IMG/VR virus record: IMGVR_UViG_3300017752_004327 | Location: 1-56,985 of that record | Direction: 5' to 3' (one strand) | DNA: 56,985 nt | From: a virus | Part shown: positions 51,564 through 56,985 of the stretch, in pieces | Layout of the letters: each line of letters begins with the position of its first letter | Numbering within the stretch: position 1 is the first letter of the stretch | Notes under the pieces: model-generated | The model's input: only the letters and a program-made list of their open reading frames with translations | Databases searched by the model: none | Told to the model about the DNA's origin: nothing | Translations under genes and position numbers: made by a program

Positions 51564-51638
51564 TGGCTGGAACGATAGGACTCGAACCTATACTCTGCGC
51601 TACCAAAAAGCGATGCATTACCATTATGCTACGTTCCA
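51564..51638 (-). tRNA. tRNA-Gln (UUG)
   Basis: Cloverleaf: acceptor TGGAACG/CGTTCCA, D-stem GCAT/ATGC, T-arm ATAGG-TTCGAGT-CCTAT, encoded CCA after discriminator G. The anticodon loop TTTTGGT has anticodon TTG (UUG), reading CAA. The anticodon stem has one terminal mismatch (27-43). Confidence 0.88.
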
Positions 51639-51649
51639 TTGCCAGTAAC

Positions 51650-51725
51650 TGGTGCCGGCGACAAGATTCGAACTCGTGACCTACTGATTACAAATCAGTT
51701 GCTCTACCAACTGAGCTACGCCGGC
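51650..51725 (-). tRNA. tRNA-Thr (UGU)
   Basis: Acceptor GCCGGCG/CGCCGGC, D-arm GCTCAGTTGGTAGAGC, anticodon stem ACTGA/TCAGT around loop TTTGTAA with anticodon TGT (UGU), T-arm ACGAG-TTCGAAT-CTTGT, discriminator A and encoded CCA. It starts 7 bases after kdsB. Confidence 0.92.
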
Positions 51726-51731
51726 TTCGTA

Positions 51732-52400
51732 TTAATTATTGTAGTTTTCTTCCCACTTAGAAAGATCTGATAGTGTATTGATTTCAATGCCTTTGAATTC
51801 TACTTCAACTACACCAATCTCTATATCATTTTGAATCCAGCGCAACTGTTCTAGTTTTTCAATATCTTCTTCAGGATATTGTACAAGGTCTTTGTAACTA
51901 GTCAGTTCAACATTCTTGTATCCGTAGATACCCAGGTGATGATCACCGTAACCAGTTATGCCTCTACCAAACCATTTGGCTGTTTTGTTGTTGTGTAAAA
52001 TCTTTACACTGTTAGGATCACTACGCTGTTCTTCTGTCATAGTAGTATATGCAGTTGCTACATTATATTCTTCTAATACACTATGCACACTATGAATAAT
52101 ATCAGCAGTAATGTCAGGCATATCGCCTTGTACATTTATAAAGTTTGTATAATTAATGTACTCTGTTGCTAACACACATCTAGCAGTGCCGTTTTCTGCA
52201 TCACCGACTAGTAGTGTGTTGTCTTTGCCTATTACATCTACAATTTCTTTATCTGGTGTAACTACAAATGTATCAAAGCCTGTTTCAATACAGCGATTAT
52301 ATACGTGCTTGATTAAAGGCACACCATTTAGTTCTGCTAACATTTTGTTAGGAAATCTTGTACTGGCTAGTCTAGCCGGTATTGTTATCGCTGTGTTCAA
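51732..52400 (-). CDS. kdsB: KdsB, KDO cytidylyltransferase (CMP-KDO synthetase)
   Basis: 222 residues of the cytidylyltransferase fold: IPARLASTRFPNKMLAELNG at 7-26, NVQGDMPDI with the metal Asp, and HLGIYGYKNVEL. It activates KDO with CTP for transfer to lipid A, so it completes the pathway started by kdsA at 13551-14327, apart from KDO8P phosphatase (which the phage might supply with the HAD enzyme, or the host). About 25 residues shorter than usual. Overlaps the 79-residue gene upstream by 29 bases. Confidence 0.92.
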   Translation of the reverse strand: MNTAITIPARLASTRFPNKMLAELNGVPLIKHVYNRCIETGFDTFVVTPDKEIVDVIGKDNTLLVGDAENGTARCVLATEYINYTNFINVQGDMPDITADIIHSVHSVLEEYNVATAYTTMTEEQRSDPNSVKILHNNKTAKWFGRGITGYGDHHLGIYGYKNVELTSYKDLVQYPEEDIEKLEQLRWIQNDIEIGVVEVEFKGIEINTLSDLSKWEENYNN

Positions 52401-52611
52401 CTTGTTTTCCTTTTTGTAAAAATACTATAAGTTCATCTGACTTTCTTAGAAGGCCATTTGGCTGGACAACAAACACATCACCTGGCTTATATAAATGACT
52501 ACCTTTATAGGTTCCATCTTGATTTAGTCCCATTACTTCGCCTTCCCAGTCGCCTTTGACAGTAAAACTACCATCAGGATAACTCTCAACTAGATAATCC
52601 ATCCATAACAT
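52372..52611 (-). CDS. Small unknown protein (79 aa)
   Basis: An alpha/beta sequence with YKPGDVFVVQPNGLLRK and FTVKGDWEGEV. No family recognised; a small beta-barrel is possible. It has an AAGGAG site and an AATAAATA box 30 bases upstream, and overlaps kdsB. Confidence 0.65.
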   Translation of the reverse strand: MLWMDYLVESYPDGSFTVKGDWEGEVMGLNQDGTYKGSHLYKPGDVFVVQPNGLLRKSDELIVFLQKGKQVEHSDNNTG

Positions 52612-52641
52612 ATAACGTACTCCTTTTATCTGCGTACTTTA

Positions 52642-52649
52642 TATTTATT
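52642..52649 (-). promoter_or_regulatory. Late-type box AATAAATA
   Basis: AATAAATA on the minus strand, 30 bases before the ATG of the 79-residue gene, with a normal leader and AAGGAG. It overlaps the stop of the HD hydrolase gene. It would also transcribe kdsB and the Thr and Gln tRNAs. Confidence 0.45.
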
Positions 52650-53142
52650 AGAATCCGCCTATCTGTTGTTGAGCTATCCTGACAAGTGTTTGATCTGCTT
52701 TAGTTAACACATCAAGCAAAGCAATCTTCTCTTGCTTGTATATTTTCCAGAAGCTCGGATCGTGCCTTTCGATACTGTCCGTATTATGGATCAAGTCAGC
52801 AACCTTTATAGTCTGTGCTTCAGCAGGTGCTTGAGCACTGTGTTCTCTATCAAGAGCCTTCCTTGTCTTTCTATTACCATCTTCCGGTTTACTTACATCA
52901 GTCAACCAACCTACAAGTTCAGCAACCTTGTAACCAAACTTTGCTTCAACTTGTTCAATAGTAACATCAGTATCTTCCACAACATCGTGAAGTAATGCAG
53001 CCGCAACCATTTCGTCCGTATGTTCTACAGTCTTAACAATTTCAGATACAGCAATAGGGTGGACAATATACGGATCTCCCGTGTACTTCCTTTTCTGATC
53101 TATGTGTGCCAATGTGGCAAATTTTAAAACTTCATCTAACAT
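52648..53142 (-). CDS. HD-domain (p)ppGpp hydrolase-like protein (164 aa)
   Basis: A single HD domain of the SpoT/MESH1 type. PYIVHPIAV (H28), LLHDVVEDTD (H52, D53, E56, D57) and IKVADLIHNTD (D116, N120) correspond to the metal and substrate residues of the ppGpp hydrolase. No synthetase or regulatory domain, so it should only degrade the alarmone, which would keep the host in growth mode. Small phage versions of this kind are known. Its SD is inside a hairpin (53147-53161). Confidence 0.85.
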   Translation of the reverse strand: MLDEVLKFATLAHIDQKRKYTGDPYIVHPIAVSEIVKTVEHTDEMVAAALLHDVVEDTDVTIEQVEAKFGYKVAELVGWLTDVSKPEDGNRKTRKALDREHSAQAPAEAQTIKVADLIHNTDSIERHDPSFWKIYKQEKIALLDVLTKADQTLVRIAQQQIGGF

Positions 53143-53146
53143 ACTA

Positions 53147-53161
53147 CACCTCCGTGGTGTT
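53147..53161 (-). promoter_or_regulatory. Hairpin over the SD of the HD hydrolase gene
   Basis: ACACC-ACGGA-GGTGT on the minus strand: a 5-bp stem whose 3' arm and loop hold the GGAGG Shine-Dalgarno. Directly 3' of tRNA-Glu. It may lower translation unless opened. Confidence 0.35.
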
Positions 53162-53236
53162 TGGTAGTCCCTAGGAGAATCGAACTCCTCTTTTCAGGAT
53201 GAAAACCTGATGTCCTAACCGATAGACGAAGGGACC
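53162..53236 (-). tRNA. tRNA-Glu (UUC)
   Basis: Acceptor GGTCCCT/AGGGACT (G1-U72 wobble), anticodon stem TCAGG/CCTGA with loop TTTTCAT and anticodon TTC (UUC), T-arm GAGGAGTTCGATTCTCC and encoded CCA after discriminator A. It closely resembles bacterial tRNA-Glu in the D-arm (TCGTCTATCGG). Confidence 0.9.
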
Positions 53237-53241
53237 ATAAT

Positions 53242-53317
53242 TGGCAGAGGTACACAGATTTGAACTGCGACTTACAGTTTTGGAGACTGTCGTGCTAACC
53301 GTTAACACTATACCCCT
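53242..53317 (-). tRNA. tRNA-Trp (CCA)
   Basis: Acceptor AGGGGTA/TACCTCT, anticodon stem ACAGT/ACTGT with loop CTCCAAA and anticodon CCA, discriminator G and encoded CCA. First of two tRNAs behind a near-consensus promoter. Confidence 0.92.
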
Positions 53318-53332
53318 TTACTTTAAGTTAGT

Positions 53333-53361
53333 ACTATACTGTCTTTGATTTGGTTTGTCAA
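53333..53361 (-). promoter_or_regulatory. Promoter TTGACA-N17-TATAGT for tRNA-Trp/Glu
   Basis: TTGACA (53361-53356) and TATAGT (53338-53333), spacer 17, on the minus strand, 16 bases before tRNA-Trp. The -35 includes the stop codon of the 91-residue gene. Confidence 0.75.
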
Positions 53362-53633
53362 CCATTATCTTCTGGATTATATTGTGTCATTAAGATATTC
53401 TTACCTATCTCAAACAATCCAATGCCAGCAGCAACATCGCCTACATAGCAATGTATTTGTGCATCACCGTGTTTATCTAAACTAGTTGCAACTAGTTCAG
53501 TAATATTGCCTTCTTCAATTTCTTCTTTTATATGTTCAAGGATGTCTAAAAGATTTTGCTTTCGTAATGCAACTCTTTCTTCATTTTCCTGTTCCGGCTT
53601 TTTAATAATGTCGTTTATGCTAATTACTTTCAT
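53358..53633 (-). CDS. Unknown small phage protein (91 aa)
   Basis: Read from the ATG at 53633 (MKVISINDIIKKPEQ), which has GAGG six bases before it; four more codons upstream start with another ATG. A Glu/Lys-rich helix (EERVALRKQNLLDILEHIKEEI) is followed by a small beta part (DAQIHCYVGDVAAGIGLFEIG). No family recognised. Confidence 0.7.
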   Translation of the reverse strand: MKVISINDIIKKPEQENEERVALRKQNLLDILEHIKEEIEEGNITELVATSLDKHGDAQIHCYVGDVAAGIGLFEIGKNILMTQYNPEDNG

Positions 53634-53650
53634 TTTGTGCCTCATATGCT

Positions 53651-54211
53651 TTAAAGTACTTTATCTGCAAGATCCATATCAACCATTTGCTTTGCTGTGT
53701 AATACTGGTCGCTTTTACTATTGAATCTCTCCTTGGCTTCTGATAACGATATGCCTGCGCCATCTTTGATAATGTTTAATGCTCTTGTTTCACAATTAAC
53801 ATTCTCAGCCATTGCCGCTTTCATATCGTGCATTTTACTTTCCCAACTATCAGTATGTTGGTGATTCATAATTCCTGCGTTCTTACCTATATAACGATGT
53901 CCTTTCGTTCCTGAAATAAAAATCAAAAATGCTGCACTCATTACAGCACCTATACCTATTGTACTAATTGTGTGCTTGCTATTTTTCATTGTGTCAATAA
54001 GTGCAAAACACTCGTACAAGTCACCGCCTGTACTATTGACATACAATTTTAATGTCTTTTTAGTAGATTGTAAATCACGTGATACTATAAACTTAATAGC
54101 ATCTGCAATGTTTTCGCTACTAATGTCTCCGCATAGATAATGAATATCATTATCCAAGAGACTTTTGTCAATTGCATCGCTTGCTGTCCAATTATCATAG
54201 TTCTGAGCCAT
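53651..54211 (-). CDS. clpP: ClpP-like serine protease (186 aa)
   Basis: Contains the ClpP fold and its probable triad: S92 in GAVMSAA, H117 in IMNHQH and D168 in KSDQYY. GGDLYECFALIDTM and SEAKERFN follow the ClpP order. Identity to bacterial ClpP looks low (IMNHQH for MIHQP), so it may be a phage-specific version that forms its own ring or mixes with the host's. Cytoplasmic. It follows the 77-residue gene, behind the 54496-54524 promoter. Confidence 0.85.
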   Translation of the reverse strand: MAQNYDNWTASDAIDKSLLDNDIHYLCGDISSENIADAIKFIVSRDLQSTKKTLKLYVNSTGGDLYECFALIDTMKNSKHTISTIGIGAVMSAAFLIFISGTKGHRYIGKNAGIMNHQHTDSWESKMHDMKAAMAENVNCETRALNIIKDGAGISLSEAKERFNSKSDQYYTAKQMVDMDLADKVL

Positions 54212-54224
54212 ACTGTATTATACC

Positions 54225-54458
54225 TTAAACTGTGGTTGTTGTCAACTGTTCTTGTGTTCCAAAATAACTTGCATACTTTAGTGCAAACATAGTTGCATCC
54301 TTATGATCTGCAAAGAAAAATTTGTTACCTCGATTGTAGAATTTAAATTGGCAATTTTTTAGAGCCCACGCTAACATTTCTGCGTTAGCATAATAGTCAT
54401 TTTCTGTGTCTATTTTGTGCCAATTATTTACAACCTTTAATATATTGTCATCTCTCAT
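54225..54458 (-). CDS. Small unknown protein (77 aa)
   Basis: MRDDNILKVVNNWHKIDTEND with a mixed helical/aromatic sequence (MLAWALKNCQFKFYNRGNKFFFADH). No family recognised. First gene behind a perfect early promoter, then the ClpP-like gene; early expression is expected. Confidence 0.7.
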   Translation of the reverse strand: MRDDNILKVVNNWHKIDTENDYYANAEMLAWALKNCQFKFYNRGNKFFFADHKDATMFALKYASYFGTQEQLTTTTV

Positions 54459-54495
54459 ATAATTACTTATCTACTATGTGGTTATAGTAGTACAT

Positions 54496-54524
54496 ATTAT
54501 AACATAGCATATTTCAAGTGTCAA
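54496..54524 (-). promoter_or_regulatory. Early promoter TTGACA-N17-TATAAT
   Basis: TTGACA (54524-54519) and TATAAT (54501-54496) with a 17-base spacer on the minus strand, a perfect match, ahead of the 77-residue gene, the ClpP-like gene and the 91-residue gene. A GCTAAATA late-type box (54527-54534, plus strand) abuts its -35, so this is a divergent early/late region. Confidence 0.85.
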
Positions 54525-54568
54525 GTGCTAAATACAAGCATAGTAAGTTATTACTAGGAGCGAAAATA

Positions 54569-54847
54569 ATGGATTTTTTAACTTTTGTAGGGGAAGTCGG
54601 TTTCCCTATAGCAGGAGCAATAGCCGCGGGCTATTTTGTCTTTCTTACCTTAAAATTTATATTAGCATCTGTTACGGGTAGCGTTAATGGACTCAAGAAC
54701 ATTATCGGTGCTTTAGACAATCGTGTTCAAACTATGAACAACGATCTAATTAAAATTGACGCATTGCTTAGTCACGTTGTTGGAGTAAAACCTAACATCG
54801 ACAGACTTGCAGCCAACGAAGGAAAGGAGGACGCTAGACGTGATTAA
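54569..54847 (+). CDS. Membrane protein with coiled tail, holin-like (92 aa)
   Basis: ATG at 54569 follows an AGGAGC site. One membrane helix (GFPIAGAIAAGYFVFLTLKFIL, about 9-30) is followed by a helical tail (NDLIKIDALLSHVV). The layout is holin-like, and the tail with an end rich in Lys/Arg/Asp resembles several phage holins, but the family is not certain. It is a paralogue in layout of the 54968-55300 protein. Confidence 0.68.
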   Translation: MDFLTFVGEVGFPIAGAIAAGYFVFLTLKFILASVTGSVNGLKNIIGALDNRVQTMNNDLIKIDALLSHVVGVKPNIDRLAANEGKEDARRD

Positions 54848-54968
54848 GACAGGACACAAAACTTCAGACTTATGGATATCTAAACAAGCAATATGGATGG
54901 ATAAAGATATGTTTATCTGTGGTGCAGTTTGTTTAGTTATTGGTTTAGTTATTGGAGTATTAGTATAA
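54840..54968 (+). CDS. Small membrane protein (42 aa, GTG start)
   Basis: GTG at 54840 with GGAGG nine bases before it. It reads VIKTGHKTSDLWISKQAIWM, then a membrane helix (FICGAVCLVIGLVIGVLV). Its TAA overlaps the ATG of the next gene (TAATG). It belongs to a phage lysis/envelope type of small-membrane-protein set; function unknown. Confidence 0.7.
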   Translation: MIKTGHKTSDLWISKQAIWMDKDMFICGAVCLVIGLVIGVLV

Positions 54969-55300
54969 TGACAACAGAACTAGCAACTGCAATTAAAGAC
55001 TTTGGTTTTCCTATTGTCGCAGCAATGGGTCTTGGTTACTTTGTATACTATGTATGGAAATGGGTAACTGTAGAAATTAAACCTGTAATTGGGCAAGCCA
55101 ATTCAACACTTATAAAACTAGTTGATCGTATTAGAATGTTAGATAATGATATGATTAGACTTAACACTAAATTGTCGATGGTGTTAGAACACTATCAACA
55201 AAAGGGTATGCAGAAAGATAAAGACCTAGAAGATATCATTCAGCGATACTCATCAAAAAGTGAATCATTTGATTCATCAGGAGCGAAGAAAGACAAATAG
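54968..55300 (+). CDS. Membrane protein with coiled tail, holin-like (110 aa)
   Basis: Start at 54968 is the TAATG overlap with the preceding small gene. GFPIVAAMGLGYFVYYVWKW is the membrane helix; the tail has LIKLVDRIRMLDNDMIRLNTKL, a helix much like the 54569 product. The ends are charged and Ser/Lys-rich. Possibly a holin or holin-associated pair. Confidence 0.68.
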   Translation: MTTELATAIKDFGFPIVAAMGLGYFVYYVWKWVTVEIKPVIGQANSTLIKLVDRIRMLDNDMIRLNTKLSMVLEHYQQKGMQKDKDLEDIIQRYSSKSESFDSSGAKKDK

Positions 55301-55323
55301 CCAGAGACGAAAGGAGCGATTCG

Positions 55324-55746
55324 ATGAAGGCAGTAATAGCAATAGTAGGGACAGTACTTTTTTGTACAACTATATGGTCCTTTGCAGCACACGCAACACC
55401 CAGCAATGACGCAATGAAACAGTGTCTTGCTAAATTTAATTATACACCAGACCAATTTGATACATTTGATTGGAGTAAAGCCGCAGGCTGCCATTCAGAT
55501 TATAGAACAGCAGTCAACAAAGCAAACCTTGAAGAGTTGAAAGACTTTCTAAAGCATAATCCAAGATACAGAGTGCCAGGACAAAGTATGAACCGTTGTT
55601 GGGGCAAGCCTAGAGAAATGCCATTTGAAAGTGCATACATTGAACGCAATGGTGACGGATTCAAAGCAGGTGTAAGTTACAAAGATACAATGCCAGCAGG
55701 ATGTTATGAAAATGCACCTTGGGACAACAGAGACCTAAATGATTAA
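55324..55746 (+). CDS. Exported cysteine-containing protein (140 aa)
   Basis: MKAVIAIVGTVLFCTTIWSFAAHA is a signal peptide with a likely AHA cleavage site near residue 24. The mature part has five cysteines (MKQCLAK, AAGCHSD, NRCWGK, PAGCYEN among them), typical of disulfide-containing periplasmic proteins. AAAGGAGCG precedes the ATG. Its role may be at the cell envelope, for example lysis or superinfection exclusion; not recognised. Confidence 0.72.
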   Translation: MKAVIAIVGTVLFCTTIWSFAAHATPSNDAMKQCLAKFNYTPDQFDTFDWSKAAGCHSDYRTAVNKANLEELKDFLKHNPRYRVPGQSMNRCWGKPREMPFESAYIERNGDGFKAGVSYKDTMPAGCYENAPWDNRDLND

Positions 55747-55879
55747 AGTTGTAGTATTCATATTAGCTCTAATGTTTTGTGGGTACCTATTCGCAAACAA
55801 TCCTAGCAAAGACTATTGGGAAAATGTTGGACCACGTTGGGACAAGATGCTAAATCCTTGCGACACTAAGCAGTGCTAA
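55739..55879 (+). CDS. Small exported protein (46 aa)
   Basis: Overlaps the previous stop by 8 bases and reads MIKVVVFILALMFCGYLFAN, a signal peptide or anchor, then NPSKDYWENVGPRWDK and a CDTKQC tail. Two terminal cysteines suggest a periplasmic disulfide. Function unknown. Confidence 0.62.
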   Translation: MIKVVVFILALMFCGYLFANNPSKDYWENVGPRWDKMLNPCDTKQC

Positions 55880-55884
55880 ATTTA

Positions 55885-55892
55885 AATAAATA
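55885..55892 (+). promoter_or_regulatory. Late-type box AATAAATA before the DUF3307-like gene
   Basis: AATAAATA ends six bases before the ATG at 55899 (three before a GTG at 55896), with no Shine-Dalgarno. One of six boxes of this placement in the window. Confidence 0.45.
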
Positions 55893-55898
55893 TGTGTG

Positions 55899-56261
55899 AT
55901 GGAACTAGCAACACTAGCAACTTTTGCATATTTACTTACTGTTAAGCACACTGTATGTGATTTAGCATTGCAACGCCTGTATTCTGCAGACAAGAAACGT
56001 TATTTTGATCCAGGTGCGCACACGCATTATTTTCATCACGGACTAGGAAGTTTGCTGTGTGGACTTGTAGTAGGTATAGAGTTTGCATTACTAATCGGAG
56101 TAATAGATTATATTGCACACTGGCATATAGATCATTACAAAACACGCATTAGGATCCACTACAATATGCAGTCTTCAGAAGATAGATACTGGATACTACA
56201 AACACTAGACCAAGCACTGCATTTTTCTACGTATTATATTTTTGTGTTGATGTCTATTTAG
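55899..56261 (+). CDS. DUF3307-like membrane protein (120 aa)
   Basis: Membrane segments at about 1-20 (MELATLATFAYLLTVKHTVC), 45-75 (HHGLGSLLCGLVVGIEFALLIG) and a C-terminal helix, with the HHGLG, DYIAHWHIDHYKTR and TLDQALHF patterns of DUF3307 proteins. Those are small phage/bacterial membrane proteins of unknown role. It converges on the cyclase with an 8-base overlap. Confidence 0.7.
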   Translation: MELATLATFAYLLTVKHTVCDLALQRLYSADKKRYFDPGAHTHYFHHGLGSLLCGLVVGIEFALLIGVIDYIAHWHIDHYKTRIRIHYNMQSSEDRYWILQTLDQALHFSTYYIFVLMSI

Positions 56262-56985
56262 ACTGTGCAATAAACGTACCATTCCAATCATCTGGTAGTT
56301 CTTGCGTTTTCATATACTCGCAACGTTCTATCCACATTGTGTAATAGCCGGACATCTTTGCTTCAAAGTGACGCATTAATTTGTTGCTCAAATCAATTGC
56401 TTCGTCAAACTTTTGATTTCTATATGCTTCGTGCATACGCTTATGCATTTCTTGACTTTTACGTGTAGCAGGTTTAACATTTATATCTAAAACTGTGTAT
56501 ATAGAAACACCTACGCTCTTGCCTTTAACTTGCAAGTCGTCTATCTTTAGATAAAAGAATTCATCTTTAGTTGCTTCATAAGTTGTTTCGCCAACTAGTA
56601 ATAAGCAACCGTACTCTTTACATTTACTTTCTATTCTTGCGGCTGTACTGACGGCATCACCAAGTACATCGTATGAGTGTCTTGCTGTGCTGCCCATTTC
56701 TCCAAGGTACCCAAGTCCGGTATTAATACCCGCTCCCATACCAATGGGCGGTCTGCCTTCGCTTGTAATTTTTTCATTGAACTTCTCTACTGCGTGTAAC
56801 ATATTCAATCCTGTGCGGACTGCACTTTTAGGATGATTAGGATCGTCTATTGGTGCACCGTGAACGTGCATACTAGCATCTCCTATATACTTAATTATCA
56901 TTCCATTTTCGTTTAAAACAGGTAAAGTAATAGCGTCCATATATTGGTTCATAAGTGTTGTCAATCCTTTTACATCATCTCCAAA
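56254..56985 (-). CDS. Class III adenylate/guanylate cyclase, C-terminal part (runs off window)
   Basis: The reading frame is open to the window edge, so at least 243 residues are present and the N-terminal part is missing. Visible: FGDDVKGLTTLMNQY, IIKYIGDASMHVHGAP with the second metal Asp, GAGINTGLGYLGEMGSTARHSYDVLGDAVSTAARIES, the standard cyclase core. The ribose-contact Asn is Ser here (VSTAAR instead of VNxAAR). A Lys/Arg-rich C-terminal tail follows. The product would be cAMP or cGMP; the substrate is not settled by sequence. A phage-made second messenger would change host regulation. Confidence 0.85.
   Translation of the reverse strand, partial: FGDDVKGLTTLMNQYMDAITLPVLNENGMIIKYIGDASMHVHGAPIDDPNHPKSAVRTGLNMLHAVEKFNEKITSEGRPPIGMGAGINTGLGYLGEMGSTARHSYDVLGDAVSTAARIESKCKEYGCLLLVGETTYEATKDEFFYLKIDDLQVKGKSVGVSIYTVLDINVKPATRKSQEMHKRMHEAYRNQKFDEAIDLSNKLMRHFEAKMSGYYTMWIERCEYMKTQELPDDWNGTFIAQSK

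Noticed and set aside
51564-51725. Attachment site at the tRNA genes
   Set aside because: No integrase is present and the tRNAs are complete with their own terminator; nothing indicates integration.
1-56985. CRISPR array or insertion sequence
   Set aside because: No regularly spaced direct repeats of 24-40 bases and no transposase ORF or terminal inverted repeats were seen.

Overview
This window looks like part of the genome of a marine T4-like tailed phage. It is AT-rich and very densely packed, with most genes overlapping by 1-40 bases. It carries giant tail-fibre or baseplate-type proteins with repeats typical of marine T4-like phages, T4-late-type ATAAATA boxes, a run of small proteins of a kind common in marine T4-like phages, ThyX, UvsE, a ClpP-like protease, an HD-type (p)ppGpp hydrolase-like protein and four tRNAs. 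KDO genes (kdsA, kdsB) imply a Gram-negative host. A marine alphaproteobacterium such as SAR11 is a reasonable guess, but nothing in the window proves it. No DNA polymerase, capsid or terminase gene is present, so the phage assignment rests on the fibre genes, the promoters and the gene style.

Layout. 1-8.8 kb: three fibre-type structural genes (minus strand), the largest encoding 2239 residues. 8.9-14.8 kb: a late-box operon for superoxide dismutase, a histone-H1-like basic protein, a small membrane protein and an A-type Fe-S carrier, then an early-promoter operon for a pterin-synthase-like protein, KdsA, a glycosyltransferase, a prolyl-hydroxylase-like protein, a phosphomannomutase-like phosphatase and UvsE. 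14.9-20.1 kb: another fibre gene and two early operons (thyX with small genes; a 430-residue unknown). 20.2-42.1 kb: a mixed-strand island with nine radical SAM proteins of three lineages, six Asp/Asn-hydroxylase-like proteins, a methyltransferase, two beta-propeller-like proteins, a kinase-fold fragment, hemC, hemE, an SDR-like protein and several unknowns. 42.1-43.3 kb: a GNAT-like protein and a minimal adenylating enzyme. 43.3-48.4 kb: a fibre gene, two 2-oxoglutarate-oxygenase-like genes, small membrane proteins, and what appears to be a phage-encoded RNA polymerase omega subunit (rpoZ) behind a 283-base leader. 48.4-54.5 kb: dnaK, a Rieske-oxygenase relative that lacks its Rieske cluster, tRNAs Gln, Thr, Glu and Trp, kdsB, the HD hydrolase and the ClpP-like gene. 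54.5-57 kb: plus-strand membrane or exported proteins, then a class III nucleotidyl cyclase that runs off the end.

Regulation can be read directly. Four promoters match TTGACA-N17-TATAAT exactly and two more nearly so, all on the minus strand ahead of metabolic or early-type operons. ATAAATA-type boxes precede the fibre genes, sod and others. Several of these boxes lie only 5-7 bases before a start codon with no Shine-Dalgarno sequence, which suggests leaderless late mRNAs.

Together the accessory genes favour iron and radical chemistry (Fe-S carrier, SOD, nine Fe-S radical enzymes, about nine Fe(II) oxygenases, two haem-pathway enzymes), envelope sugar synthesis (KdsA, KdsB, PMM-like, glycosyltransferase), and takeover of host transcription, folding and stress signalling (omega, DnaK, ClpP, ppGpp hydrolase, cyclase). 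The radical SAM/hydroxylase island is the best candidate for an undescribed system. Its product cannot be named from sequence alone.
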